Source: Sorex araneus | Taxonomy: Eukaryota > Chordata > Mammalia > Eulipotyphla > Soricidae | Length of the DNA stretch: 64,000 nucleotides | NCBI RefSeq assembly: GCF_027595985.1 | Contig: NC_073303.1 | Coordinates: 26,441,723 to 26,505,722 of the forward strand | Direction: 5' to 3' | Shown: piece after piece, positions 10,612-21,863 of the stretch | Position numbering within the stretch: position 1 is the first letter of the stretch | How the letters are laid out: every line of letters begins with the position of its first letter | Notes under the pieces: model-generated | Seen by the model: only the letters and a program-made list of their open reading frames with translations | What the model was told of the DNA's origin: nothing | Databases searched by the model: none | Translations under genes and position numbers: made by a program

Positions 10612-10940
10612 TTATTTTTGTTTTGGGGCCACACCCAGTGATGCTCAGGGGTTACTCAAGGTTCTACACACAGGAATAACTCCTAGTGCCTGGGGGACCA
10701 TATGGATGCCAGGGATAGAACCTGGGTTGGCTAAGTACAAGGCGAGCACCCTACCCACAGAACTGTCACTCTAGCCCTCATATGTCTTTTAAAATTGGTT
10801 TGAGGGGACCAATGCAGAAGGGGTGCTCTCAGGCCCACTCAGGCTGACAATGTTGGTTGTCGGGCTGGCTGAGGTGCAAGATCCGAGCCCAGCCTTGCAC
10901 CTGCAGCCATGTGCTATGACAGGAACTGCATTCCCAGCCC
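10612..10940 (-). mobile_element. Type A SINE (10612-10777) followed by an older relative (10797-10940)
   Basis: The first is clear (GGGGCCACACCCAGTGATGC...CACTCTAGCCC). The second keeps only the general plan and ends TTCCCAGCCC. Confidence 0.75.
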
Positions 10941-11041
10941 TGCTCACGTGTTTCCAAACCTAGTGAAACTGCTATCATGTGGTACAAATCCTTCTGTCAC
11001 TCCTTCTGTCATTTCACCTCTTTCCATTCAAGACGAGACTT

Positions 11042-11196
11042 ATGGGCCGCAGAGATAGGGCAGTGGGCAGGGAGCTCGCCTGGCATGCCGCAGGCCTAGT
11101 TGGATCCCCAGCATCCCAGGAGTGATTGCTCAGTGTGGCGCCAGGAGTAATCCCTGAGCATCGCTGGGTGTGACCCAAAAGACAAAGCAAGACAAA
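11042..11196 (+). mobile_element. Type A SINE
   Basis: GGGCCGCAGAGATAGGGCAG...GGGTGTGACCCAAAAGAC, with a short internal deletion before GCATCCCAGGAG. Confidence 0.85.
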
Positions 11197-11409
11197 AGAC
11201 TAGGTTTGCTCATGTTGCCACACGCAGCTCATCCACTCCATCTCCTTGCCGTAGGGGTTTCGAGACTTTTCATTTTACTTTCATTTCCTGGCCTGGTGGA
11301 GAACATGAAGACCTCAGACTCCACCCTGAGCTATACTTACTAAACTCGTCTCTTTTCTCCATTTGCCAAAGGGCAATCAGTATCCATGGTTCTGTCATCC
11401 AGAAGGTGG

Positions 11410-11609
11410 TTTTTTTTTTGGTTTTTTTGTTTGTTTGTTTTTATGCTTTTTGGGTCACACCCAGCGATGCTCAGGAGTTACTCCTGGCTTTGCACTCAGG
11501 AATTACTCCTGGAGGTGCTCGGGGGACCCTATTGGGATGCTGGGGATCGAACCCGGGTCAACCGCGTGCAAGGCAAACGCCCTACCCGCTGTGCTATCGC
11601 TCCAGCCCC
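11410..11609 (-). mobile_element. Type A SINE, young copy
   Basis: A complete element with GGATCGAACCCGGG B-box region. CCAGA(A)GGT borders both ends. Confidence 0.94.
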
Positions 11610-11764
11610 CAGAGGTTTTTTTACTTAAAGGGAATGTCATCATGGCCTCTCTGTGCTGGGTATCGTGCTAAATGTTTTCATAAATATTCTCTGAGTTCAG
11701 TCTTCTGTGAATAGGACCCAGTGATAGGAGTGAAGTGCTGGAATGCACAGCTCAAAGGGAATCA

Positions 11765-11885
11765 TTAATTTGTCTGAGAGCAGACAGCTCATAGGTGATG
11801 CAGCTGGGATTGACTTGTGGTTTGAAGTCAGGCTTTGAGCCCAGAGCCTCACCCTCTTCCACCGAGCCATGTGCCTGGACCAGGA
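11765..11885 (-). mobile_element. MIR fragment
   Basis: GATGCAGCTGGGATTGACTTG...TCAGGCTTTGAGCCCAGAGCC...CACCGAGCC follows the antisense MIR tRNA-plus-core layout. This is an old pan-mammalian SINE. Confidence 0.6.
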
Positions 11886-12005
11886 CAAGGATGTAAACTC
11901 AGCCCTCAGATTCCCCAGCCCCTGTGGTAGCCCCAGTGCTGAGCTGCGAGCCTAGTCTTCACAGATGGTAAGGAAACAACTCAGCGGTGCATTCAGTTAC
12001 TGGTA

Positions 12006-12194
12006 TAAGGGCTAGAATGGGGGCACAGGCGGTAGGGCATTTGCCTTGCTCAAGGCAGACCTGGGTTTGATCCCTGGCACTGCATATCCCCTCCCAAGCA
12101 CCACCAGGAGTGATCCCTGAGCTCAGAGTCAAGAGTTAAGTCCTGAGCACTTAACACTTAAGTTCGAGGTGTGGCCCCAAGCAAACAAAAAACG
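12006..12194 (+). mobile_element. Type A SINE
   Basis: AGGGCTAGAATGGGGGCACAG...GTTTGATCCCTGGC...GGTGTGGCCCCAAGC with an A-rich end. Confidence 0.85.
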
Positions 12195-12299
12195 AATTAC
12201 TGTGTAGTGTCCTCTAAGGATTGACAACATATGACTTGAATAATTGCTCCCCTTAAGTTTAAGTGGTGAGTTCTATGAATATTCAAATACTTTAACCTC

Positions 12300-12530
12300 A
12301 GAGAGAGTAAGAGGGAATGTGCCTGCCACAGAGGTAGGGGGTGGGAAAGGATGGGGGTGGCAGGACGGATACTGGGAACATGGGTGGTGGAAAATGGGCA
12401 CTGGTGGAGGGATGGGTACTAGAATATTGTATGACTTAAACATAATCATGAAAGTTTATAAGTCTGTGACTGTATCTCACGGTGATTCATTAAAATAAAA
12501 TTTTTTAAAAATGAAAAAAAATAAACTCAG
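12300..12530 (+). mobile_element. 3' end of a lineage-specific L1, 5'-truncated
   Basis: A G-rich tract (GGGTGGTGGAAAATGGGCAC, ACTGGTGGAGGG) is followed by CTCACGGTGATTCATTAAAA and an A-rich end. This is the polypurine 3' UTR pattern of L1. Confidence 0.75.
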
Positions 12531-12659
12531 AAAATTTTCACATAAATTGAGGAAAGAAATGTCACCTGTCTCACAACCACATTTGATACAATATTGTCAT
12601 TGTTAACTTTCCAGTTATGTTTTGGTATTTTTATGTATGGTTTACACTTGATTGGTTGA

Positions 12660-12834
12660 TTTTTAATTTTTGGCTGGTGCTCAGGGGTTACTCTTGCCTC
12701 GGTGATCATGGGTCCTGGTTCTGTGCTCAACAGTCTTGATGGTGCTCTGCAGACTACATACAATGCTGGGGAATTGAACTGGATGTGACCAAATGCAAAG
12801 CAAGCACGTTAACTCTGTATTATCTCTCTGGCCC
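12660..12834 (-). mobile_element. Old type A SINE
   Basis: GGCTGGTGCTCAGGGGTTACTC...TTATCTCTCTGGCCC. Confidence 0.75.
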
Positions 12835-13005
12835 AGTGGTCAGTATATCTAAAACATTAGCCCAGGTTTCATTTTCTAAAATTGTGTTAAATTTTATTTT
12901 GCACTTGGTAAAAATCGTGTCTTACCTGTCATTAATAAAACTTTTAAAAATTCTGTGCTAATATATTTTGGAGTTTACATGAAATAGGTAAGGCCTACAT
13001 ATGTT

Positions 13006-13870
13006 AAAAAAAAATCCCCACTTTATTTAAACACCGTAGTTTACAAAGTTGTTCATGATGATTTGTTACAGGCATTCAATATTCCAACCCCAATCCCGCC
13101 CCCACAGTCACCTTCCTTCCACCATTCTCTCCAGTTTCCCCAACCACCCCTCGTAGCAGACCCACAAAAACTTACTTCATACTGATTGCTACCGATAAAT
13201 GGCTAAAAAAATGATCAAAAATATTTCCTTAGAAGAAAACTAGTGTCAACTTTTGTGTCTCACCGTGGACATCAAGTTATTGCATGAGGAATTACTGATT
13301 TTATTATTACAGGCTAAGCCTTCTCTGTTAATGTTTCTGTTTGTCGAGATCGGTTGGTTTCCATTACATCCCATCCGACCTGGTGTGCTGCTACTGGATT
13401 GTCAGTGTTGTAGAGTTTGGAGAAGTCACACCGCCATGAATGCAGCTGCATTTTCCAGGAAATCTGGAATTTTTAACTGGACAGTTCAACTGGAGTTAAA
13501 TTTTCAACTGAGAAGCAGCTTTAGAGTGTGGGCATAACTGCTGGGGTTGTCCGAAGGACAGAGAGGTGCGGGAAGATAGCTCATCTGGACTCCAAAAAAG
13601 TCTAAAGATTTCACTCACAGGGACCCATGTACCTGAGTTTCCGGCAGGTTAGTTTCTTTGTGAGGCTCAATCTGGAGACGCTGGGGTACAGCCAAGGGTA
13701 TGGCAGTGACTTTAGAGTGTGGGAGTGAGCAACTACTGGGACTCTGTTTGGGCCGGCACTGGCCGAGCCACCTCTGAGAGTACCCTGGGTGTCTCAGCCA
13801 AGAGCAGGTGTCTGAGAAATTTTTGCGGCTAGTTGCTCTCTTTCTAGATTTATTATCTGGAGCAAAGCCA
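13006..13870 (-). mobile_element. L1 3' UTR, 5'-truncated (about 0.86 kb)
   Basis: It begins at poly(A)-side T/A runs, then (reverse strand) the GGTGTTTAAATAAAG end, a G-rich tract and a long unique 3' UTR. The distal 200 bp is collinear with the other L1 tails here. No ORF2 segment is retained. The exact right edge is uncertain. Confidence 0.65.
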
Positions 13871-13954
13871 GTAGGTGAGCTTACACGGTGGCAGAGGTGG
13901 TTCATGGGTGTCAGGTTTCACGTTTATGGAAAATTTATATAGCCTATTGCTTCT

Positions 13955-14109
13955 CAGGGGCAGGGGATTAGGCCACACCTGGCAGTGCCCAGGGCTCATG
14001 CCCAACTCTCCTGACAAATTTGGGGAACCACACGAGGTGCTGGGAATTAAACTCTGGCCTGCCATGTGCAAGGCTAACTTCCTATCTACTTCACTATTTC
14101 TCCAGCCCT
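13955..14109 (-). mobile_element. Old type A SINE
   Basis: GGCCACACCTGGCAGTGCCC...CACTATTTCTCCAGCCC. Confidence 0.82.
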
Positions 14110-14299
14110 GTAGGATAACATTGGTTTGTCCCTCCTCCCTTGCTACAAGGAGTTTAGGTTTAAGTGCTCTGGAGACACTCCCATTCCTTTGTTTATCTGT
14201 AAACTCTTCTCTGCACCCTCCTTCCCAACAAGTCAATCACCTTTTCTCTAATCAGATTCTGTTATCTTATAAGATCAGATTCTTCTAAGGACTCTGAAC

Positions 14300-15252
14300 T
14301 TGTACTGTAAGTTAGTGTCTTTTGCATAGTTTACCTTAAAGCAATGTCCTTTCTGTATGGACACAGGAAGACAGTTAATAATATGCTTTGTAACTTGGGA
14401 GTTGATTGACTCCAATGATATTTACTCCTGGGCATCTGCTTTCTGACTCAGTTGCCCTTAGTTCCAGCACCCCAAAACCAGGGTCCCGATGAGGGACAGA
14501 ATGGACCCAGGGCAAGCTGTGAGCTACCCTGGCATCGAAATGGGCCAGGCCAAAGTGCCACAATACTCAACTATAAGTTGAGAGCATGGTCATGGACAAA
14601 TGCTGTCATGATCCAGAGGTAACGACAAGACTAGGACCCTGCTGGGGTTAGGAAGACTAACCTAACCTGAGGACTGTGGTCTGGATTATATAGTGAATGT
14701 CCTCAGTAAGAACCAAACTTTAAGGTTATATCTCTTACTGTGTTCATACAGAATGACATTGCTAGAAATATTAAAAGTGGATTTACTATAACTATTTAAG
14801 CAGATTACTAGCTCACACCCTGATACACCCTTGTTTGGAATCACACCCTTGAGTGGATCTCCTTAGATGAGATTTCCTTAGATGAGATTTTGTTAATCTC
14901 CTTGAGAAATGGTCTTATCCTTCTTTGTTGATTTGTTAATGTTCAACCCACCTTTGTGTCACCACCTTATGTAATTTGCTATATAAACTGAGACTGTGAG
15001 GCACTGAGGGGGGAAGAAGACAGAGGGGATAGAGGAAGATCCAGAGAGATCCAGAAAGATCCAGAACCGGGAGAGAAGCAGAGAGAGAGAATGAAATAAA
15101 CTGATCGAGCAACCAGTTTGGCCTTCTTCCTTCCTTCACCTGCCTCATCATCGCCATCAACCTCCCCCGGGGTAGGGAAGCGGCGTGAGACAAAGCGGCA
15201 GCGGGAGAGATAGAGCCCCGCTGGTCCTTTTCTCTTTTGTGTTTTTACACAC
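14300..15252 (+). mobile_element. Solo endogenous-retrovirus LTR
   Basis: A TATAAA box (14982-14987) and an AATAAA signal (15095-15100) stand 113 bp apart, defining U3-R, followed by a pyrimidine-rich U5 that ends near TTTTTACACACA. U3 carries a 15-bp direct repeat CCTTAGATGAGATTT (14861-14890), and R carries three 10-bp GATCCAGARA units (15038-15067). There is no internal retroviral frame on either side. The left border is approximate. Confidence 0.6.
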
Positions 15253-15432
15253 AGCCCCAATTGCTCCCTCCCTCTAAGTTTAAAAAAGAACATATATTAT
15301 TTTAAAATAATTTATAAAAATTACAAAGCAAATCACTATGTTCCCTGTAATCCATCACCAGGAGATAACTGCCACTAACATTTTGGGTTTTATCTTTTCA
15401 AACTTTTTTGTTCCAAGTAATTTATTTTTATT

Positions 15433-15612
15433 ATTTTTTTTTTTTTTTGCTTTTTGGGTCACACCCAGCGATGCACAGGGATACTCCTGGCTCTGCACTC
15501 AGGAATTACCCCTGGTGGTGCTCAGGGGACCATATGGGATGCTGGGAATTGAACCCAGGTCGGCCGTGTGCAAGGCAAATGCCCTACACACTGTGCTATT
15601 GCTCCAGCCCCC
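15433..15612 (-). mobile_element. Type A SINE, inserted in old L1M
   Basis: TGTTCCAAGT-ATTT borders both ends of a full copy. Confidence 0.93.
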
Positions 15613-15724
15613 TGTTCCAAGTTATTTTTACAAAACTAAAATATGACAAAAATGTTTTCAAATTTTTTTCTCTTAAAATTTATATATTGTAAACAATTTC
15701 CGTTTCAATCACTATCATTCTGTA

Positions 15725-15904
15725 TTTTTTTTTTTTTTGCTTTTTGGGGTCACACCCAGCGATGCCCAGGGGTTATTCCTGGTTTTGCACTCAGGAAGTA
15801 CTCTTGGTAGTGCTTGGGGGACCATATGGGATGCCGGAGATTGAACCCGGGTCAGCCGCGTGCAAGGCAAACGCCCTACCCACTGTGCTATCACTCCAGC
15901 CCCC
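15725..15904 (-). mobile_element. Type A SINE, inserted in old L1M
   Basis: A full copy between CATTCTGTATTT and CATTTTGTATTT. Confidence 0.93.
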
Positions 15905-16041
15905 TCATTTTGTATTTCTTATATTATTATATGACTAAATCCTGTTCTATTTTGATAGTTTCAAATTTTTCACTATCATGACCAATGGTAAAATAAACTT
16001 TCTTAAACATACTTCTTAGTTCATTCACCAAATTATTTTCT

Positions 16042-16232
16042 TTCTTTTTGGGAGGGATTTAGATTTGGAGGCCACAGCCAGTGACCCTCAGAGCTTACTG
16101 CTGGCTCTGTGCTCAGGGATCACTTCCGGCAGGGCTTGGGGAACCATACGGGATGCTGGAGATTGAACTGTATGCAAGTTGAACCACGTGCAAGGCACGT
16201 GCCCTACCTCCTGGACTATCACTATGAGCCCC
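16042..16232 (-). mobile_element. Old type A SINE
   Basis: GGAGGCCACAGCCAGTGACCC...CACTATGAGCCCC, with a duplicated GTATGCAAGTTGAACCACGTGC stretch in the head. Confidence 0.8.
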
Positions 16233-16565
16233 AAAACAAATTATTTTCTTATGCTACATAACTAGGAGTGGAAAATCTGGGTCAAAGCATTTAGAAGACT
16301 TTCATTACATACTGGCACTGGTCTCACAAGGCAATATGGATTTACCCTCTCACCCATCCTGTGCTGTGTTTGATTTTTCTTGCCAAGTCATAGTTGCTTT
16401 TCTTGAGGGAGAAGTAATCCAATATACCCGTGGAAACGTGGAATTTAATTTGTTAAATTAGGAGCAAATAGAATGATTGAATAAATCATCCATTAACGAT
16501 TAACAATTAACAGCTTCTCTAAAGTAATGAGGTCCAAGCCTTTAGTGTGTGTAAGAAACTCCTGG

Positions 16566-16760
16566 TAGGGGCAGGAGATAGTACCCCGGGTCGGGTGTTT
16601 GCCTGGCAGGTGGCTGACCTGGGTTTCACCCCAGGACTGCATATAGCTCCCCTGAGCGCCACCAGGAGTGACCCCTGAGCCTAGAGCCAGGAGCAAGCCC
16701 TGAGTAACACTGGGTGTTCCTCCCAAACCATAAAACAAAACAAAACCAAAACAGCCCCTG
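16566..16760 (+). mobile_element. Type A SINE
   Basis: GGGGCAGGAGATAGTACCCCG...GGGTGTTCCTCCCAAACC and an (AAAAC)n tail. Confidence 0.85.
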
Positions 16761-17759
16761 GTGTGGGCCGGAGAGACCGCTGGAAGGGCTGGAGATTGTG
16801 GTTTGCTCTTGCGACTTCATGATCCCCCCCATCCCAGGCTGCCGGAAGTGGACTCGGTGGCCCCGCCTCCCCGTGACTGACAGCAGGCATCCTGGTCTCC
16901 CACCCAGCCGGTCCTGAGACAGGCGAGACAGGGGTGCTACTGCGGGATCCTCAGCTCTGCTCTGAGAGCCAGTGCTCAGGTGTGAGGAGCAGGCTGGGCT
17001 GCTGGCGTCCAGATCCCAGACGGGCAGCATGTTTCTGTGGGCCCAGAGAACACCGGGCGGCAGCAGCCCCCAGACTCCCGTTCTCACAGCCTCTCATTCA
17101 GAAGCTGCTGCTCCTGGGTAGCTTCCGCTGCACCCATCCCGTTCCTGTGCCAGCCCAGGTCTCTGCTCCCCCACGGGCCCACTGTTCCCCTCCTCTGTCC
17201 CTCAGGGCTGGAGGTGCCTAAGCCGGGAGCTGTGGTGATGACCACTGGACTTCCCGGCCCTGCTCAGGAATTCAGTGAAGGAAGAACCACGCCACTCAAT
17301 GCACCTGGGAGTCTCCTGGGGCTGAGGTACACACAGTCAAATGCCTCCCCACCATGCACCTCACCCTCTGATGCCCACCTGGGCCCACAGAACCTGGGCC
17401 TGGCCTGCCCTGTGCGTCATCACCCCAAGGGCCCAGCAGAGTACCTGGGTGTGACCGAGCAGCCCCCCTGCTCCCAGGCCCTGCTTCCTTCTTCCCTTCC
17501 CTTAGCCAGCTGCGTCGGGAACCCCTCCCACAAGGCCCTGCCTCTTGGGGAAAAGGCATCACGGGATTCCCCTTGGAAACGCAAGGCACTGTGGTACTTC
17601 CTGCTGTGTGCAGGTTCCTGAGGGCCTTAGAAGAGTCAAGTTTTGCTCCAGGCCCCGAGAAGGAAGAAGAGATGGGGGCTGAAGGGGAGGAATAACCAAT
17701 GGGAGATTCCTGTTGGGACACACTGAGATCCTAGGTGCTGAGACCCAGGAAGGGCAGTT
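16761..17759. other. Unique GC-rich sequence, possible unannotated exon but no supported gene
   Basis: About 1 kb without repeats. A pyrimidine tract plus CAG (CTCCTCTGTCCCTCAG, ending 17205) looks like a 3' splice site, and several frames stay open for 140-195 codons. None resembles a known protein. Confidence 0.35.
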
Positions 17760-17943
17760 TATTGTTTTTTGTTTTTTTGCTTTTTGGGTCACACCCTGCG
17801 ATGCACAGGGGTTACTCCTGGCTCATGCACTCAGGAATTACTCCGGGCGGTGCTCGGGAGACCATATGGGATGCTGGGAATCAAACCCGGGTTGGCTGCG
17901 TGCAAGGCAAATTCCCTACCCGCTGTGCTATTGCTCCAGCCCC
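17760..17943 (-). mobile_element. Type A SINE with target-site duplication
   Basis: CCAGGAAGGGCA(G)TTT occurs on both sides of a full copy. Confidence 0.94.
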
Positions 17944-17984
17944 AGGAAGGGCATTTTAATAATTTTGTTAGGCTTTTTTTTCCC

Positions 17985-18302
17985 CCCATCTGTTTGGGAG
18001 CCACAATGCTCAGAGGTGACTCCCAGCCTGGTGCTCAGAGAGATGTGTGGTCTTGGGGATTGATCCCAGACCTCCTCTGTGCCAAACATGCTGGCCAACA
18101 TTTTGAGCCATGTCGCTAGCCAAGGAAAAACATTTTATCTATTTTATTTTAATTTATTTATTGCGAGGAGTGTTTGGGCCACACCCAACTGTGCTCAGGG
18201 CACGCTCTTGTCTCTGTGCTCAGGGGACCATATTTGGTGCTGGGGATTGATGCAGGGTCAGTCACCTGCCAGGCATGCGCCCAAACTATCTTTCCACTTC
18301 CA
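17985..18302 (-). mobile_element. Two old type A SINEs
   Basis: Copies at about 17985-18121 and 18170-18302, each keeping GGAGCCACA/GGGCCACACCC and a degraded head. Confidence 0.72.
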
Positions 18303-18344
18303 GGAAAGGCATTTTAAACAAGAGCCCCTTCCTCCAAAAAGAAA

Positions 18345-18480
18345 AGCGGGGTGGGAGGGAAACTGGAGACATTGGTCAAGAGAAATGGACACTGTTGAAG
18401 GGAAGGGTGCTTGAGCAATGTATGCCTGAAACACAATCATGAGTAACTTTGTAAACTGGTAATTCATGATTGTGTATATA
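18345..18480 (+). mobile_element. L1 3' end fragment
   Basis: GGTGGGAGGGAAACTGGAGAC, ATGGACACTGTTGAAGGG and TGAGTAACTTTGTAAACTGG give the L1 3' UTR plan. Confidence 0.65.
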
Positions 18481-18534
18481 TATGCACACACATTAGATAT
18501 AAATATGTAACACTTATTAAATAACTGTGAATAT

Positions 18535-18565
18535 ATATATACATATATATATATTTATTTATCTC
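18535..18565. repeat. (TA)n-rich microsatellite
   Basis: ATATATATAC repeats between the L1 tail and the next SINE. Confidence 0.8.
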
Positions 18566-18609
18566 CCTCCAATTGATGCTTGAGAATTATATTCTGAAAA
18601 TCACTGACG

Positions 18610-18790
18610 GAGGCTGGAGCAATAGCACAGCGGGTAGGGCGTTTGCCTTGCACGAGGCCGACCTGGGTTCAATTCCCAGCATCCCATATAGTCCCCTGAG
18701 CACTGCCAGGGGTAATTCCTGAGTGCAGAGCCAGGAGTAACCCCTGTGCATCGCTGGGTGTGACCCAAAAAGCAAAAAAAAAAAAGAAAA
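18610..18790 (+). mobile_element. Type A SINE, young copy
   Basis: TAGCACAGCGGGTAGGGCG A box, GGTTCAATTCC B box, GTGACCCAAAAAGC(A)n. Confidence 0.95.
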
Positions 18791-18886
18791 ACCAAAACTG
18801 ATTTAAGAATACATACACTCAAAAGAAAAAAAATACACACACTACTCAAAAAAAGATAAAAAGAAGGAACCAAAAAGGAAAATAGA

Positions 18887-19068
18887 GGGCTGGAGTGATA
18901 GAACAGCGGGTAGGGCGTTTGCCTTGCACGCGGCCGACCCGGGTTCGATCCCCAGCATCCCATATGGTCCCCTGAGCACCGCCAGGGGTGATTCCTGAGT
19001 GCATGAGCCAGGAGTTATCCCTGTGCATTGCTGGGTGTGACCCAAAAAGCAAAAAAAAAAAAAAAAAA
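18887..19068 (+). mobile_element. Type A SINE, young copy, with target-site duplication
   Basis: GGGCTGGAGTGATAGAACAG to a 19-A tail. AAAAGGAAAATAGA is present on both sides. Confidence 0.95.
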
Positions 19069-19117
19069 GGAAAATAGAAAAAAGTAAAAAAACAGAAAAA
19101 TTATTTAAAAAATTTTT

Positions 19118-19275
19118 AAATGCCTAATTTTTAAAAATTGAGTCACCTTGAGATACACAATTACAAAATTGTTCATGATTGGGTTTCAGTAGCCCAATGT
19201 TCCCACACCCACCCCTTCACCAGTGTACATTTCCCACCACCATTGTCCCCAGTTTCCCTCCTTCCACCTCCACTC
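19118..19275 (-). mobile_element. L1 3' end fragment
   Basis: AAATTGAGTCACCTTGAG, AATTGTTCATGATTGGG and CACCACCATTGTCCCCAG are the reverse complement of the L1 3' UTR polypurine end. Confidence 0.75.
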
Positions 19276-19321
19276 ATCTAAAAAAAAATTTAAAAAGAGA
19301 AAAGAAAGAAAGAAAAAAAGA

Positions 19322-19486
19322 GGAGCTGGGTAGGATGCTTGCCTTTCATGCACCTGATCCGGGTTCAGGGTTCAATCCCCAGTATCCCATATGCTCCCCC
19401 GAGCACCGCCAGGAGTAATTTCTGAGTACAGAGCCAGGAGTAATGCCTGTGTATCGCCAGTGTGGTCCCCAAACAAAAACAAAAGA
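19322..19486 (+). mobile_element. Type A SINE, 5'-shortened
   Basis: GAGCTGGGTAGGATGCTTGCC...GGTTCAATCCCCAG...GTGTGGTCCCCAAAC. The A box is lost. Confidence 0.88.
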
Positions 19487-19866
19487 ATGGGGGGGGAGGG
19501 AAAGAATATACATATGGATAGATTGAAAGTTTGATGATTAAAGACTTCATGTGAGGTGTGTAAAAAATGGACTATTCATTGGCTCTTGTCTTTATCTCAT
19601 CTGTCTCTCTGTTTCTCTGTCTCTTTCTTCCCTCCTCCCCCCTGTTTTCTTTAAGTAAAACTATTTCACTTCTCCATTTGTCTCCCCCGAAATTCTTTTC
19701 TGTAAGGAAAGGTGTTCTTGGAAAACCTGGGCAGAGGTTAGGACTGACTTGACTTCTCTTGCAAAGAGCAGTTGCTCAAGAGCTTGGTTCCTCAGGGACT
19801 TGGTGCTGGGACTCAGTTCCCATGCCATGCAGACCAGGTCAATGCTGTGTGTGTGTGTTGTGGGGG

Positions 19867-20038
19867 GAGAGCTGGAGCGATAGTACATTTGCCTTGCATG
19901 CTGCTGACCGGAGTTCGATCCCCAGCATCCCGTATGGTCCCCTGAGCACCGCCAGGAGTAATTCCTGAGTGCAGAGCCAGGAGTAACCCCTGTGCATTGT
20001 CGGGTATGACCCACAAAGCAAAATAAATAAATAAATAA
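19867..20038 (+). mobile_element. Type A SINE with target-site duplication and (AAAT)n tail
   Basis: AATGCTGTGTGT occurs before and after. The A-box region is deleted (GATAGTACATTTGCC). Confidence 0.93.
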
Positions 20039-20129
20039 ATGCTGTGTGTAGAGCTGAGGCATTCTGGCGTCTGCGCCCTGGCAGGCCCTCAGTCCTTCCC
20101 CTCCCAGTACACTCCCAGCGGCCAAGACG

Positions 20130-20610
20130 AATGGAGCAGGGAGGTGGTGATGCTCTTTTTGCCTTGCTCTAGGCGGACCAGCATTCAATCCCTGGCATCC
20201 CATATATCCCTGATCACCACCAGGAGCGATTCCTGAGTTCAGAGCCAGGGGTAACCCCCGAGCATCACTGGTATGGCCCCAAAACTAAAATAAAAAAGAA
20301 AAAAATCACTCCTGGGGCTGGAGCTATAGCACAGCGGGTAGGGCGTTTGCCTTGCACACGGCTGACCTGGGTTCTATTCCCAGCATCCCATATGGTCCCC
20401 CGAGCACCGGCAGGAGTGATTCCTGAGTGCATGAGCCAGGAGTAATCCCTGTGCATCGCTGGATGTGACCAAGAAACAAAAAAAAAAAAAAAAAAGAAAG
20501 AAAGAAAGAAAAAAATCACTCCTGGCAGTGCTCAGGGAACCATACGGGATACTGGAGATAGAACCTGGGTTGACCGCATGCAAGGCAAGTGCCCTGCATG
20601 CTCCAGCCCT
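20130..20610. mobile_element. Nested SINE cluster
   Basis: An old + strand copy (20130-20300) abuts a minus-strand copy (right part 20508-20610). The latter has been split by a young + strand SINE at 20314-20507, whose duplication GAAAAAAATCACTCCT lies at 20298-20313 and 20508-20523. Confidence 0.92.
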
Positions 20611-20696
20611 CAGGTGGTTAGTTTTAAAAAGAAAAAAAAACTTTTTTGAGATATTATGTGTATACACTATCATCCATCCAAAGTGTACCATTTGTG

Positions 20697-20832
20697 GACA
20701 AGAGAGACAGTACAGCATGTACACAAGGCCAAACAGGCTTGCTCCTTGGCACCCCATATGGTTCCCTGGGCACCACCAGGAGAAATCCCTGAGCCCAGAG
20801 CCAGGACAGGCCCCTAAATAAAAACAAAACAA
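20697..20832 (+). mobile_element. Type A SINE
   Basis: GACAAGAGAGACAGTACAGC...CCAGGACAGGCCCC plus an (AAAAC)n tail. Confidence 0.85.
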
Positions 20833-21222
20833 ATATATATGTGTACACATATATAATGAGAAGCTGCTGACAGCTTGCTATGAAAGCAAACTAAGTGGCT
20901 AAGAGGCAGGTACAATATGAAACCATTTAAGCAAATTATACAGAAACATTAGCGGGAACATTCTTGCACTTGGTAGGTCTTGATTTTAACTCCAAAACAA
21001 TCATTCAACAAAGCTGCCCTTATAAATCTGGTTTTATTTCTCCCAGTCAAGAGGAACATATGTTTGGAAAAGCTAAGAGTGATCACTCAGACCATGAGGA
21101 AGGTTTTTCGAACAGTCCAATTACCCACAGGTCTTTATAATTTCCCAGCTTGGGGCAGGTCCAAGTGGGAACATTTCCATTTAGTGGGTTTTTGCTGTTG
21201 ATGCAAAAAGAATGACAGATCC
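20833..21222. other. Unique AT-rich sequence, nothing recognised
   Basis: About 0.4 kb without repeat hallmarks or exon-like structure. Confidence 0.4.
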
Positions 21223-21379
21223 AGGGCTAGAGAGACAGTACCGTGGGGAAGGTGCTGTACTTGCATGTGGCTGGCCCTGGTCACCGCACATGGTCGCTGA
21301 ACCCCACCAGAAGTGATCCCCGAGCACAGAGCCAGGAGGAAGCCCTGAGCACCGCCCAGGGTGGTCTAAAGTTAAACAG
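21223..21379 (+). mobile_element. Type A SINE
   Basis: CCAGGGCTAGAGAGACAGTACC...CACCGCCCAGGGTGGTC. Confidence 0.85.
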
Positions 21380-21622
21380 ATGAATAAGGCTCTGCAGACG
21401 AGGCTGGACTTTGAGATGTTGGTTTGTATTTCTTGAAGCCAAATAGACGCAAAGCCCAGGTGAAGAGCACTGTCTGCTCCGGCAGCGTCTGCTCTGGTGT
21501 GTGTCACCTCCCAGCTTGGGGCACATCCCAGTGGTCATGTAGGACTTCTCTCTGCCACTCTGCTGCCTGGTCTAGAGAGCAAGCGGGGGCAGATAAGAAG
21601 ATCTTTAAGGTTCATAGGGCTA

Positions 21623-21814
21623 GGGGACTAGAGAGATGGTACAGCGGATAGGGCTCTTGCCTTGAGTGCAGCCAAGCCGGGTTTAATCCCCAGCATCCCT
21701 TAGGGTGCCGCGAGCATCACCAGGAGTGATTCCTGAGTGCAGAGCCGGGAGTAACCCCTGAGCACTGCTGGGTGTGTCCCCTCCACCCCCTCTTACACAC
21801 ACACACACACACAC

Positions 21815-21863
<49 letters not shown>

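Larger units (their letters stand above)
15290..16480 (-). mobile_element. Old L1M 3' region, broken by three SINEs
   Basis: Pieces such as TTTTTCACTATCATGACCAATGG and CTAGGAGTGGAAAATCTGGGTC read antisense to the common L1M 3' UTR/ORF2 end. SINEs at 15433, 15725 and 16042 separate them. Confidence 0.65.

Noticed and set aside
13253-13905. Short frames in 13.2-13.9 kb
   Set aside because: They lie within the antisense L1 3' UTR, which is non-coding.
17037-17621. 194-codon + strand frame starting at GTG
   Set aside because: No ATG start, no recognisable domain and compositionally ordinary for GC-rich DNA; kept only as a unique-region note.
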